From Allium sativum (Eukaryota; Streptophyta; Magnoliopsida; Asparagales; Amaryllidaceae): DNA of 64,000 nucleotides. Made by a program: the position numbers and the translations under genes. The stretch spans positions 94,074,599 to 94,138,598 of the forward strand of contig CM060911.1 in the NCBI GenBank assembly GCA_030737875.1, given 5' to 3'. The notes beneath the pieces were generated by a model. That model did no database searches. It saw only the letters and a list, made by a program, of their open reading frames with translations, and was not told the DNA's origin. Of this stretch, positions 48,641 through 61,109 are shown piece after piece (within the stretch, counting starts at the first letter, position 1; each line of letters begins with the position of its first letter).

Positions 48641-51600
48641 TGTAAAAACCCGTAACTTCCCTGTAAAGGAAAGTTTCGGATAGTTCGAGAACAAGCCACA
48701 ACAGAAAACATACAGAAGGACATTTCATTGTATATTACAACAATGCATCAGATTACAAGAATATACAGAGTATAAATGAATATTACACAGAAATATCAGA
48801 GATTTAAATTACATTTAAATACATAGCAGCGGAAAATAATACAATACACAACTAGAAGTAGATATACGGATACAAAGCTTTCCGGATATCATTCCAGCTG
48901 TAAACCAGGATCCTGTGAATATAAATCTGCAAAACCAAAACTACTAGCTGCCCGTGTCAAAATAAGGGCACCCAGAGTTTAGGTTAAAACAATAAACACC
49001 AGGTCAGTCATGGGACTGGTGTGAGAACTAAAACAGTTAATCTTTATTTTAAGAGCTAGGTAAAACAAGGGACCACGCCGTATAACACGGAACGGGTTTT
49101 CTCCCAAGGATACCGGTGCATAAAACCAACAGCGCAATGCTAAATAAAGAAAAATGAAGCTGTTATAAGACCCAGTTCCTATCACACAATGCAACGCAAG
49201 CCGGGGGATAGGGTTTTCCCTTATAACAGCCAAAGAATGCTTGATACGTTTAAAACAAATCATTTGATACTATTATAAGAGCATAGTGTATAAAACAATT
49301 TCAAATCATAAGTATCAATCATAGACGGCATAAGCGCCCCATCCCACTATGTCGCCATAAATAGGTTTACAAATAAAACCGCAAATGGCACGTATTTGGA
49401 AATTGGATTTCCGTCTATGAACCGAGGCAAAAGATAGTCCTCAACCTATTCGAGACAATCTAGCCCATGTCTCAGGAACAGCCGCAACTGCCCCATGGAG
49501 CGACAGGGCCGGTCCACCGATGTGGATTATTATGCCTGAACACTACGTTTCACCGCCCTTTGGGGCGTAAATGAGCCAACGAATGACTCCATCGGACCCG
49601 GATCGTCCGATCAAACCGAGGCGCCTCGCAACAGCAACAACCACATAAGTCAAACTCGTCAGGGCGTGTAAAACCACGGACGCCACTTTTTAGCTAGAAG
49701 GAAACGCATGCCCTCCCTGAGGTCCGTCTCCCGTTTCTGGTTCATACCGGGTGTGAAACTCGCGAATTCACGTTACACAAAGCTGTGCCACACAGGCTGT
49801 GCTTTGATCATCACCACAAGACTTTGCTTTTCAACAGAAGCCTCGATCTATTTCCACTTAGGCATGCCACACAGGCAATTCGCTCTATGTGTTTGATATC
49901 CACCAGTATATAACCCCTGAGCTCGTATGTCTCAGAGAAGGGCGTTAAGCAAGAGAATAAATTCTCCGCCGCCAAACAGATATATATTTAATAGAAATCA
50001 ATCACACAGACTAAAATCCAATGTCAGACACACAGTCCATTTACAAGTCTGTTCTGGGTCTGAACGAAACCGGAGGCACCTAGTACCCCGCACATCCATC
50101 GATCTCCAAGTACGTCTGGACGATCACCAACTGTTTCCATCTTCTTGGGTGTACAGCCCAATCAAGATCATCAGTTATCACCCAAACGACGTGAACACCT
50201 CCGGTCTTCGACCACCGTCTTCATCTTCGACTTATCGTCGTATCAGTTATTCAGAATGGGATAAACCCGGTCTTTCCGAATAACTCGCGTATATTTTATA
50301 AAAGTGCTACACAAACACAACATACGCCTCATTCCAATTCATCAGTCACTAACCGCAAATTAATCAAGAGAATAGTTCCCCAAATATTAACCCCGAAGGC
50401 CGAAACCAACATCAGATCAATATCCAGAAAACCATTCTGCTTGGCTAACCGACAGTTAGTTTCTAAATTTCACATTCATAGGGAAAGATTCCCATTTATT
50501 TTATCAAAGATAAATTCCTTGAATTTATTCTTTAATCTACTTTTGAATTTCGATTCAACTAGTCGGGATTTACGAAACTTACTGAAGTAATCATTTGTTT
50601 TAATTTCCCAATCCCAACCTATTCATCCCATGAAGTAAAACTGGTAATACTTCATACCTAACACCACGGTGTTATCGGTAAATTCAATTACCATTTCACG
50701 TTCAAATCTAATTAAAGATTTGACTATCGCCTGGAGCAAAACTGGTGATACTCCATTCTCGACCATTTCAATCTAATTAAAGATTCATTAAAACTCAACT
50801 TAGTTTTAATCGTTAACTGGGTTAAAGAATCCGTGTCATTTAAAAACACAGTTCACAATAAACCCAAAATCACCTTCATTAATTATCGGGTTAAAGAACG
50901 AGTGTTATTTAAAACACTGCCCACGATAAACCCAAAAATCAATATCAATTCAATTCCAATTAAATATTATTTAATTGGTACACTTCATTAAATCTAAATA
51001 AAAAGATTTAATCTTTTCTCAACTGGGTTCAAGAACAGTGTTAGTGAAGACACCATTCACGACAAACCCCAAATCACATTTGATATTCAATACAAGGCTC
51101 TGAATAGAAAATATATCGGCTTATATTCAATATCAAATTCTACGACTAACAAATGTCGTATTGGAAATAACGATATAAATATATCTTTCAAATTTCCATA
51201 ACAACACCTGTATAATCACGAATTCCAACATCGAAATATTCCGAAGACAATTTCGATTCAAATCCACTCCAATGCAATCATTGGAAATTCTGGTTATTTT
51301 TAAAACCCTTTTCAAATTCAATTTATTTATTTAAAAATAAATAGAATTATATTTCTAGTTCAAAACTAGTTCATTTCGATAAAAATATATTTTTATCTTT
51401 TCAAATATGGAGTTTTTCATCCCAATTCTTTCTAAATCATTTCTTATGATTTTACACAAATTATTACTATTTTTAATAATTTTATCAAGGCCCGTACAGT
51501 CGATTTCCATCAATGGCCATCGAACTGCACTTATAGCGACCTTTTTCAAATTTGATTTGGACATAATTCCAAATCCAACCGTTAGATTTCTAATTTCTAA

Positions 51601-51947
51601 TATCCGTTAGAAAGCTCTTTTCGATACGAACCCAACGGTTCCGGTTTTAGGAGAATCCGACGGTCGGATCTCCCGTAATGCCCGTTTGAAATAAATGGTC
51701 GAAATTCATGAACTGCCGCGGCGCGGCGCGTTCTATTCAGGCCATTATATTATATATATAATATATATAATATATATTTCATCGATTTCTATTTAAAACG
51801 AATTATATAAATAGTTTTAAAATTCATTTCAAAAGCAATTTCAACCTTCATTTCAATTCAAATCAAAATTGAATTCTTCTTTATAAATTCGTTTTAAATA
51901 TTCATTTCTATTCAATTCAAATTTCAATTCAATTTGAATTCATATTC

Positions 51948-52380
51948 AATTCAATTCATTTCGAAATCGTTTTTAATTCAATTCATTTCGAAATCGTTTT
52001 CAATTCAATTCATTTCGAAATCGTTTTCAATTCAATTCATTTCGAAATCGTTTTCAATTCAATTCATTTCGAAATCGTTTTCAATTCAATTCATTTCGAA
52101 ATCGTTTTCAATTCAATTCATTTCGAAATCGTTTTCAATTCAATTCATTTCGAAATCGTTTTCAATTCAATTCATTTCGAAATCGTTTTCAATTCAATTC
52201 ATTTCGAAATCGTTTTCAATTCAATTCATTTCGAAATCGTTTTCAATTCAATTCATTTCGAAATCGTTTTCAATTCAATTCATTTCGAAATCGTTTTCAA
52301 TTCAATTCATTTCGAAATCGTTTTCAATTCAATTCATTTCGAAATCGTTTTCAATTCAATTCATTTCGAAATCGTTTTAA
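51948..52380 (+). repeat. 27-bp minisatellite, about 16 copies (C left LTR)
   Basis: Nearly perfect tandem copies of a 27-bp unit containing CAATTCAATTCATTTCGAAA and TCGTTTT. Because 27 is divisible by three, the array stays open in one frame and mimics a 148-residue repetitive protein, which is not a gene. The right LTR has about 12 copies. Confidence 0.95.
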
Positions 52381-53547
52381 AATCGATATAAATATCGTTC
52401 ACGTCAAAATGACGTCAATCTAATCAACACGGCTTCATAAATTTCTATTTTCAAATATTCTATTTCAAATATTTCTTTTTCAAAATAGTTGTTATTATCA
52501 AAATATTTCGTTCAACACATGACCAATCTCAATGGATGAGTACTGTCAACACATGAACCTTTATTTTATATTGTAAAGATGTAAATTTTATTACTAAAAT
52601 ATTTCGTTCAACACATGACCAATCTCAATGGATGAAACTGTCAACACATGAACCTTTATTTTATATTATACTTTATTTTCTAAATTGGAATGAGGCCCAA
52701 TCAATCACCATATAAGGTTAATTATATGGATTTTCATACAACACATGTATAATAGCATTGAAAAATAATCAACCATCAACCAAAGTGCACTACACTGTAT
52801 AAGCATCAAATATTGGTATCTAACGCTTGTAACAGCCTGTCAATCAATCGATCGACATATTTAATCAATCAGGATGAGTGAAATTCATATTTCATCCTAA
52901 CACCCGTGTGGGGTTTTCAAACAATCAAACACAGATTTTAGTTGTGCAGTTGGGCGATGTGTAAAATTTATCGACCCAATCAATGTCCTTCAAATAGGTG
53001 TGCATAAACAAACCGTTCGGTTTGTAAATGAATATTTTATTTATTCACATTCCCGTTAAAAATTATATTTTTAACGATAAAACATTTTATTTCAACCTAT
53101 GAATTTCTATTCAATTCATTTATTCAATAAAATGATATCTTTATTTTTCTAACTTATTTTAGAAAATTTCGGCGGCATAACGGCACGATACTAGAAACGG
53201 GACGAGGCCTAGCCTTATCCTCGGTCTAGTGAAGGCCCACGCCATTCACACATCAATCAAATTCACCAAACAACCAAATTCAAAACAAATCATATAACTA
53301 AGCTATGCAACCAAACAAACAAGTCCTTGGTCTGTGGACGATTGTGTCGGGTGCTACTAAGCACCGTCTGCATCCTAGTATATATATATATACATAGAAA
53401 ATGAAATTGAAGAGTGAGAAATTCTCACCCATAGCTATCCTAGCTCCACGGCACTTCATTGATAGAAATCTTCATTGCTATCGCATCTTCGTCATCTTCG
53501 TTGTCCGCTTTCACTACCTATGTAAAAATCGAATTTTTACTTCGCTA

Positions 53548-53826
53548 TTCCATATATAAAAATCATATTTTTATTTCAAAGTTCAATATATAAAAATTCT
53601 ATTTTTATTTCGAAGTTCAATATATAAAAATCCTATTTTTATTTCGAAGTTCAATATATAAAAATTCTATTTTTATTTCGAAGTTCAATATATAAAAATT
53701 CTATTTTTATTTCGAAGTTCAATATATAAAAATTCTATTTTTATTTCGAAGTTCAATATATAAAAATTCTATTTTTATTTCGAAGTTCATTATATAAAAA
53801 TTCTATTTTTATTTCGAAGTTCATTT
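53548..53826 (+). repeat. 34-bp tandem repeat (C left LTR)
   Basis: The unit contains TATATAAAAATTCTATTTTT and ATTTCGAAGTTCAA; about seven close copies are followed by degenerate ones to about 53950. Each unit holds an AAAAAT/ATTTTT inverted pair. The right LTR has about nine copies at 59330-59656. Confidence 0.9.
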
Positions 53827-54109
53827 AAAAAACAACGCTATTTTTATTTCTAAAAATCAAGCTATTTTTATTTTATATAGAACAAAGCTATTTTTATTTC
53901 TAAAAATCAAGCTATTTTTATTTTATATAGAACAAAGCTATTTTTACTTCGTAAAAATTCCATCTTTTCTATGTTATAAAACAATTCTTTATCTTCTTCA
54001 ACATTATATCTTTATACTAAAAAAAAAATCAGGTTTTTTTTTCCTAATTAAAATCGGATAAAACAATATAAATAAAATAAAGAAACAAAAAATAAAATAA
54101 ACTTACAGG

Positions 54110-54430
54110 GGGGGTCAGCGCCGCCGAGGTCTGGAAAGGGGGGGTAGCGTCGGTCGAGAGGAGGGGGGTTTGCGAGGTTGCGATGGCTTCCAAACGGGTG
54201 GGGGGGGTAGGGCTTCTCGTTTCAGCGTGTGGGAGGGAGAGAGGGGTGCTGAGGAGATAGGAGGCGGGGGCGACGAAGGAGAGAGGGGCGCGGCGGTGGA
54301 GGCGCACCCCCGGCGGTGGCTCAGTCGACGAAGAAGGGGCGCGATTTGGGGATCTGCGGGTTTTTTTCTTTTCTTTTTTTTTTCAGAAATCAACGGTAGA
54401 AGGGGGGGGGGCAGAGTTAAAAGGGGGAGA
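54110..54430 (-). promoter_or_regulatory. GC-rich leader with donor-like site (C left LTR)
   Basis: A G-rich stretch on the plus strand (C-rich on the sense strand) stands out from the AT-rich LTR. On the minus strand it ends in CCCTGTAAGTTTATTT, a strong 5' splice-site context with GT at 54106-54105. Homopolymer length differences from the copy at 59940-60240 shift all open frames, so it is unlikely to encode a protein. I interpret it as an untranslated first exon of the LTR transcript. Confidence 0.5.
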
Positions 54431-55342
54431 TAATAATATTATTTTTTTTATATTTTTTTTTATTATTTTATTTGTAAAAAGTTGACTTTTACATACGACC
54501 CCGAAACGAGGCCCACCGCCTGTCGTCCAGAGCGTTTTACCCCCATTCCGAACACAATGGGATATGTATCGTAAGCTGATTCGGACGTTACGATCAGTTT
54601 CCTTTGAATTTACATTTAAATCACTATATTGAATTTTAAACGTACATTTCAAATTACCGGGGTCACATACTAACTAGAAAAATTCCAGAAAAATATTTTC
54701 TAGCTTCGTATTGACGATACGGTCCTAACAAAACTAGTTTCGTCGAATTCTGAGACCGTTAGAAAAATGGCCAATTTCCAGTCGATTAAAATCAACTGAA
54801 ACGGGTCAAACGCGTTTTCCTTTGCCACGCTCACATATTGATTCGAAAAATTATGAAATTTGAAACCTAGCAATAACTCGACATCACGGACCCAACAAAA
54901 CTGGTTTCGTCGAGATCCGAGGTCGTTTGCAAAATGTCCTTTTTTAAGGGCCTGAATTCCATAGCGACTATTCAGAATTTTCAACTGGACATATCTTTTG
55001 ATTCCCACTATGAAATCTCGATTCTTCGGATTCATTGGAAAGATATTCTCAAATAGATCCTATCATTTTTTGTTTCACTAAAATCCGGATTGTTTTGCAC
55101 TCGGTACATTCAATTGAAGTTTGAAATCGAATTATCGAACTACCGCGCCATTTCAATTCTATTTATAATTATATATAAATATTTATATTCTAACGACGAC
55201 GTATATAATATATACGTACTAATATATTCAAAATAAAATTTCTCGTCGATATTATTTAGAATAGTCTAATTTAAATAATCAAAATTCGCCAAAATTGCCA
55301 AAATAAAAATTTTAAACTGGCCCAGATTTTCGGGTTGTTACA

Positions 55343-55360
55343 ATCTCCCCCACTTAAAAC
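55343..55360 (-). promoter_or_regulatory. Polypurine tract of element C
   Basis: The minus strand reads GTTTTAAGTGGGGGAGAT directly before TGTAACAACCC. Confidence 0.9.
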
Positions 55361-56362
55361 TTTTCGTCCCCGAAAAGGAACAAAGTCGAAAGTAGTTTGA
55401 TTAATCAACCCTACGCTCAATCTGGCTTCCATTCTCCAACTTTTCAGTTTCTGAGAATTTTCAAATTCTTCAAAAATTTGGCTAACACCCTAAATTTTCA
55501 AAAAATTTCGCCATAACCTCCCCTGCAATGGGAGCATCGGGGAATTTCAAATAGCTTCCCCGGTCCTTCAGATCTCAAAAGAAAAAGAAAAAGCCAAGCG
55601 GCTAGCCAATAGGCTCATAAAATCATCATCACCCAAACAAAACAGTAAATCATGTAGTAAACATGTACCTATTTGTCGGGCAAACAAATTTTATTCTCTG
55701 CTCTAGCCTCCTTGCTATGACCTGTTCAATGTAAGTATATGTATTTGCAAACAAATGCAACCAATTTCAATACAATTCATTATGTGATTCAATTAGGCTA
55801 AATGGTTCAAAATTAGCAAACAAATAAACAAACAACCCAAACATCAATCAATTAGTGAATTAGAGTTTCAAATTCATAATTTTGATATATATACAAAAAT
55901 CATGTTGTTTTTGATACCAAATCACAACAATAGGCCCTATCTAATTTTGGTTCTCACACCAGTCTAATGGAAATATATAGAAATCACACCTTCGTCACTC
56001 GAAAATAAATGCTGATGATGTTTCGAACCACCATCAGAACATTGTCGGGCTACTAGAGTGCGGTTCTATATCTACCCGGTATATTAAAACTTCGAATATA
56101 CGTTTGCAAGGCGTATATGCAAATTCTTTATATACTGGACTGTCCAAATCAATATAAATAAATAATCAACTACGAATAATTGATTTAAATTTTCAAAACA
56201 AAATTTGTTTTCACTTTAAAAATATACTCTTCACACTCGTTCTAGGATACTACTGATCCCATCTCTAACGAGTCATTCCCATTGGATATTACTAATCCAA
56301 TATCTGATGAATTCTTTCGTATGGTTCTAATGTGTCTTGTTCTCTAAGCTTTGTAAACCAAA

Positions 56363-56374
56363 GCTCTGATACCA
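56363..56374 (-). promoter_or_regulatory. Primer-binding site of element C
   Basis: TGGTATCAGAGC on the minus strand. The adjoining LTR end is not the expected C LTR end but the foreign segment starting at 56377. Confidence 0.92.
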
Positions 56375-56376
56375 AC

Positions 56377-56610
56377 TGTAAAATAGCCGACGAACTCCGG
56401 TAGGCTTTGCAACCATCCCTTCATCCCCCAAGCAGCAGGTAAAACCCACCGTGGCTTTCACATGGTCCCCCAGTTACTTGTTTTACGGCAACCCTCTCGA
56501 GTCTCGCGCCCACTGGCGAACCAACCCCCACCACAAGGGACATGTAGGGGTAAGAGTCTCCCGTTCGCCACCAAACTGCGAAGCGAGAACCCCCTATCAC
56601 GACTGCAACA
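56377..56610 (-). other. Foreign 234-bp GC-richer segment at the C 5' LTR end
   Basis: This segment has no match elsewhere in the window. On the minus strand it begins TGTTGCAGTCG and ends GGCTATTTTACA, so it has TG...CA ends like a short LTR, and it is followed after two bases by the primer-binding site. It could be a short LTR of a TRIM-like element, the R-U5 end of another LTR acquired by template switching, filler DNA at a deletion, or an assembly error. The 72-residue minus-strand frame at 56639-56421 crosses its edge and shows no known motif. Confidence 0.6.
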
Positions 56611-57820
56611 AGAACTGGTGATACTCCATTCTCGACCATTTCAATCTAATTAAAGATTCATTAAAACTCAACTTAGTTTTAATCGTTAACTGGGTTAAAG
56701 AATCCGTGTCATTTAAAAACACAGTTCACAATAAACCCAAAATCACCTTCATTAATTATCGGGTTAAAGAACGAGTGTTATTTAAAACACTGCCCACGAT
56801 AAACCCAAAAATCAATATCAATTCAATTCCAATTAAATATTATTTAATTGGTACACTTCATTAAATCTAAATAAAAAGATTTAATCTTTTCTCAACTGGG
56901 TTCAAGAACAGTGTTAGTGAAGACACCATTCACGACAAACCCCAAATCACATTTGATATTCAATACAAGGCTCTGAATAGAAAATATATCGGCTTATATT
57001 CAATATCAAATTCTACGACTAACAAATGTCGTATTGGAAATAACGATATAAATATATCTTTCAAATTTCCATAACAACACCTGTATAATCACGAATTCCA
57101 ACATCGAAATATTCCGAAGACAATTTCGATTCAAATCCACTCCAATGCAATCATTGGAAATTCTGGTTATTTTTAAAACCTTTTTCAAATTCAATTTATT
57201 TATTTAAAAATAAATAGAATTATATTTCTAGTTCAAAACTAGTTCATTTCGATAAAAATCTATTTTTATCTTTTCAAATATGGAGTTTTTCATGCCAATT
57301 CTTTCTAAATCATTTCTTATGATTGTACACAAATTATTACTATTTTTAATAATTTTATCAAGGCCCGTACAGTCGATTTCCATCAATGGCCATCGAACTG
57401 CACTTATAGCGACCTTTTTCAAATTTGATTTGGACATAATTCCAAATCCAACCGTTAGATTTCTAATTTCTAATATCCGTTAGAAAGCTCTTTTCGATAC
57501 GAACCCAACGGTTCCAGTTTTAGGAGAATCCGACGGTCGGATCTCCCGTAATGCCCGTTTGAAATAAATGGTCGAAATTCACGAGCTGCCGCGGCGCGGC
57601 GCGTTCTATTCAGGCCATTATATTATATATATAATATATATAATATATATTTCGTCGATTTCTATTTAAAACGAATTATATAAATAGTTTTAAAATTCAT
57701 TTCAAAAGCAATTTCAACCTTCATTTCAATTCAAATCAAAATTGAATTCTTCTTTATAAATTCGTTTTAAATATTCATTCCTATTCAATTCAAATTTCAA
57801 TTCAATTTGAATTCATATTC

Positions 57821-58145
57821 AATTCAATTCATTTCGAAATCGTTTTCAATTCAATTCATTTCGAAATCGTTTTCAATTCAATTCATTTCGAAATCGTTTT
57901 CAATTCAATTCATTTCGAAATCGTTTTCAATTCAATTCATTTCGAAATCGTTTTCAATTCAATTCATTTCGAAATCGTTTTCAATTCAATTCATTTCGAA
58001 ATCGTTTTCAATTCAATTCATTTCGAAATCGTTTTCAATTCAATTCATTTCGAAATCGTTTTCAATTCAATTCATTTCGAAATCGTTTTCAATTCAATTC
58101 ATTTCGAAATCGTTTTCAATTCAATTCATTTCGAAATCGTTTTAA
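57821..58145 (+). repeat. 27-bp minisatellite, about 12 copies (C right LTR)
   Basis: Same unit as 51948-52380 with four fewer copies; open in one frame for the same trivial reason. Confidence 0.95.
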
Positions 58146-59329
58146 AATCGATATAAATATCGTTCACGTCAAAATGGCGTCAATCTAATCAACACAGCTT
58201 CATAAATTTCTATTTTCAAATATTCTATTTCAAATATTTCTTTTTCAAAATAGTTGTTATTATCAAAATATTTCGTTCAACACATGACCAATCTCAATGG
58301 ATGAGTACTGTCAACACATGAACCTTTATTTTATATTGTAAAGATGTAAATTTTATTACTAAAATATTTCGTTCAACACATGACCAATCTCAATGGATGA
58401 AACTATCAACACATGAACCTTTATTTTATATTATACTTTATTTTCTAAATTGGAATGAGGCCCAATCAATCACCATACAAGGTTAATTATATGGATTTTC
58501 ATACAACACATGTATAATAGCATTGAAAAATAATCAACCATCAACCACAGTGCACTACACTGTATAAGCATCAAATATTGGTATCTAATGCTTGTAACAG
58601 CCTGTCAATCAATCGATCGACATATTTAATCAATCATGATGAGTGAAATTCATATTTCATCCTAACACCCATGTGGGGTTTTCAAACAATCAAACACAGA
58701 TTTTAGTTGTGCAGTTGGGCGATGTGTAAAATTTATCGACCCAATCAATGTCCTTCAAATAGGTGTGCATAAACAAACCGTTCGGTTTGTAAATGAATAT
58801 TTTATTTATTCACATTCCCGTTAAAAATTATATTTTTAACGATAAAACATTTTATTTCAACCTATGAATTTCTATTCAATTCATTTATTCAATAAAATGA
58901 TATCTTTATTTTTCTAACTTATTTTAGAAAATTTCGGCGGCATAACGGCACGATACTAGAAACGGGACGAGGCCTAGCCTTATCCCTGGTCTAGTGAAGG
59001 CCCACGCCATTCACACATCAATCAAATTCACCAAACAACCAAATTCAAATCAAATCATATAACTATGCTATGCAACCAAACAAACAAGTCCATGGTCTGT
59101 GGACGATTGTGTCGGGTGCTACTAAGCACCGTCTGCATCCTAGTATATATATATACATAGAAAATGAAATTGAAGAGTGAGAAATTCTCACCCATAGCTA
59201 TCATAGCTCCACGGCACTTCATTGATAGAAATCTTCATTGCTATCGCATCTTCGTCATCTTCGTTGTCCGCTTTCACTACCTATGTAAAAATCGAATTTT
59301 TACTTCGCTATTCCATATATAAAAATCAT

Positions 59330-59656
59330 ATTTTTATTTCAAAGTTCAATATATAAAAATTCTATTTTTATTTCGAAGTTCAATATATAAAAATCCTATT
59401 TTTATTTCGAAGTTCAATATATAAAAATTCTATTTTTATTTCGAAGTTCAATATATAAAAATTCTATTTTTATTTCGAAGTTCAATATATAAAAATTCTA
59501 TTTTTATTTCGAAGTTCAATATATAAAAATTCTATTTTTATTTCGAAGTTCAATATATAAAAATTCTATTTTTATTTCGAAGTTCAATATATAAAAATTC
59601 TATTTTTATTTCGAAGTTCATTATATAAAAATTCTATTTTTATTTCGAAGTTCATT
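59330..59656 (+). repeat. 34-bp tandem repeat (C right LTR)
   Basis: About nine close copies of the unit with AAAAATTCTATTTTT, two more than in the left LTR. Confidence 0.9.
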
Positions 59657-61109
59657 TAAAAAACAACGCTATTTTTATTTCTAAAAATCAAGCTATTTTT
59701 ATTTTATATAGAACAAAGCTATTTTTATTTCTAAAAATCAAGCTATTTTTATTTTATATAGAACAAAGCTATTTTTACTTCGTAAAAATTCCATCTTTTC
59801 TATGTTATAAAACAATTCTTTATCTTCTTCAACATTATATCTTTATACTAAAAAAAATCAGGTTTTTTTTCCTAATTAAAATCGGATAAAACAATATAAA
59901 GAAAATAAAGAAACAAAAAATAAAATAAACTTACGGGGGGGGGGGAGGGTCAGCGCCGCCGAGGTCTGGAAAGGGGGGGGTAGCGTCGGTCGAGAGGAGG
60001 GGGGGTTTGCGAGGTTGCGATGGCTTCCAAACGGGTAGGGGGGGTAGGGCTTCTCGTTTCAGCGTGTGGGAGGGAGAGAGGGGTGCTGAGGAGATAGGAG
60101 GTGGGGGCGACGAAGGAGAGAGGGGCGCGGCGGTGGAGGCGCACCCCCGGCGGTGGCTCAGTCGACGAAGAAGGGGCGCGATTTGGGGATCTGCGAGTTT
60201 TTTTTCTTTTCTTTTTTTTTCAGAAATCAACGGTAGAAGGGGGGGCCAGAGTTAAAAGGGGGAGATAATAATATTATTTTTTTTATATTTTTTTTATTAT
60301 TTTATTTGTAAAAAGTTGACTTTTAAATACGACCCCGAAACGAGGCCCACCGCCTGTCGTCCATAGCGTTTTACCCCCATTCCGAACACAATGGGATATG
60401 TATCGTAAGCTGGTTCGGACGTTACGATCAGTTTCCTTTGAATTTACATATAAATCACTATATTGAATTTTAAACGTACATTTCAAATTACCGGGGTCAC
60501 ATACTAACTAGAAAAATTCCAGAAAAATATTTTCTAGCTTCGTATTGACGATACGGTCCTAACAAAACTAGTTTCGTCGAATTCTGAGACCGTTAGAAAA
60601 ATGGCCAATTTCCAGTCGATTAAAATCAACTGAAACGGGTCAAACACGTTTTCCTTTGCCACGCTCACATATTGATTTGAAAAATTATGAAATTTGAAAC
60701 CTAGCAATAACTCGACATCACGGACCCAACAAAACTGGTTTCGTCGAGATCCGAGGTCGTTTGCAAAATGTCCTTTTTTAAGGGCCTGAATTCCATAGCG
60801 ACTATTCAGAATTTTCAACTGGACATATTTTTTGTTTCACTAAAATCCGGATTGTTTTGCACCCAGTACATTCAATTGAAGTTTGAAATCGAATTATCGA
60901 ACTACCGCGCCATTTCAATTCTATTTATAATTATATATAAATATTTATATTCTAACAACGACGTATATAATATATACGTACTAATATATTCAAAATAAAA
61001 TTTCTCGTCGATATTATTTAGAATAGTCTAATTTAAATAATCAAAATTCGCCCAAATTGCCAAAATAAAAATTTTAAACTGGCCCAGATTTTCGGGTTGT
61101 TACAGCCAC

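Larger units (their letters stand above)
48641..55342 (-). repeat. Element C 3' LTR
   Basis: This 6,702-bp full-length copy runs from TGTAAAAACCCGTAAC at 48641 to GGGTTGTTACA at 55342. In minus sense: U3 from 55342, a GC-rich leader at about 54110-54330 ending in a GTAAGT donor-like site (54106), the 34-bp array, palindromes, the 27-bp array, and the less AT-rich conserved region at about 48850-50290. Its layout is that of A's LTR. Confidence 0.9.
55343..56376 (-). other. Element C internal region, non-coding
   Basis: These 1,034 bp are clearly homologous to A's internal region. They run from the purine tract (55343-55360) to the primer-binding site (56363-56374). The conserved block near 55490-55610 contains AAGCCAAGCGGCTAGCC. 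No protein motif is present. Confidence 0.88.
48641..61104 (-). mobile_element. Element C: youngest insertion, non-coding LTR retrotransposon
   Basis: This 12,464-bp element lies inside D's second internal region. GCCAC occurs on both sides (48636-48640 and 61105-61109), a perfect five-base target duplication. Removing C and one copy of GCCAC restores co-linearity with D's first internal region. LTRs are at 48641-55342 and 56377-61104; the shared 4.5 kb is almost identical, so this is the most recent event in the nest. There is no gag or pol. The right LTR is damaged (see 56377-56610). Confidence 0.93.
56377..61104 (-). repeat. Element C 5' LTR, chimeric and shortened
   Basis: 4,728 bp. From about 56613 to 61104 it is nearly identical to 50739-55342. 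The remaining 2.1 kb of the LTR (counterpart of 48641-50738) is missing and replaced by a 234-bp GC-richer segment. It also lacks about 72 bp near 60829 that the left LTR has at about 54990-55070, has about 12 instead of 16 copies of the 27-bp repeat, and about nine instead of seven of the 34-bp repeat. Confidence 0.88.

Noticed and set aside
51934..52380. 148-residue open frame made of a nine-residue repeat (and 112 residues at 57807-58145)
   Set aside because: It is a 27-bp minisatellite whose period is a multiple of three; the same DNA is open only by chance and sits antisense to the element.
53548..53826. Regular 34-bp repeats resembling a CRISPR array
   Set aside because: The units are head-to-tail with no unique spacers, in plant LTR DNA; this is a satellite-like tandem repeat.
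54044..54433. Several overlapping open frames in the G-rich part of C's LTR, also at 59931-60255
   Set aside because: They lie in a low-complexity G/C-rich leader where homopolymer length differences between the two copies shift all frames.
56421..56639. 72-residue minus-strand frame in the foreign segment of C
   Set aside because: It runs across the segment's border into LTR sequence and shows no known motif.
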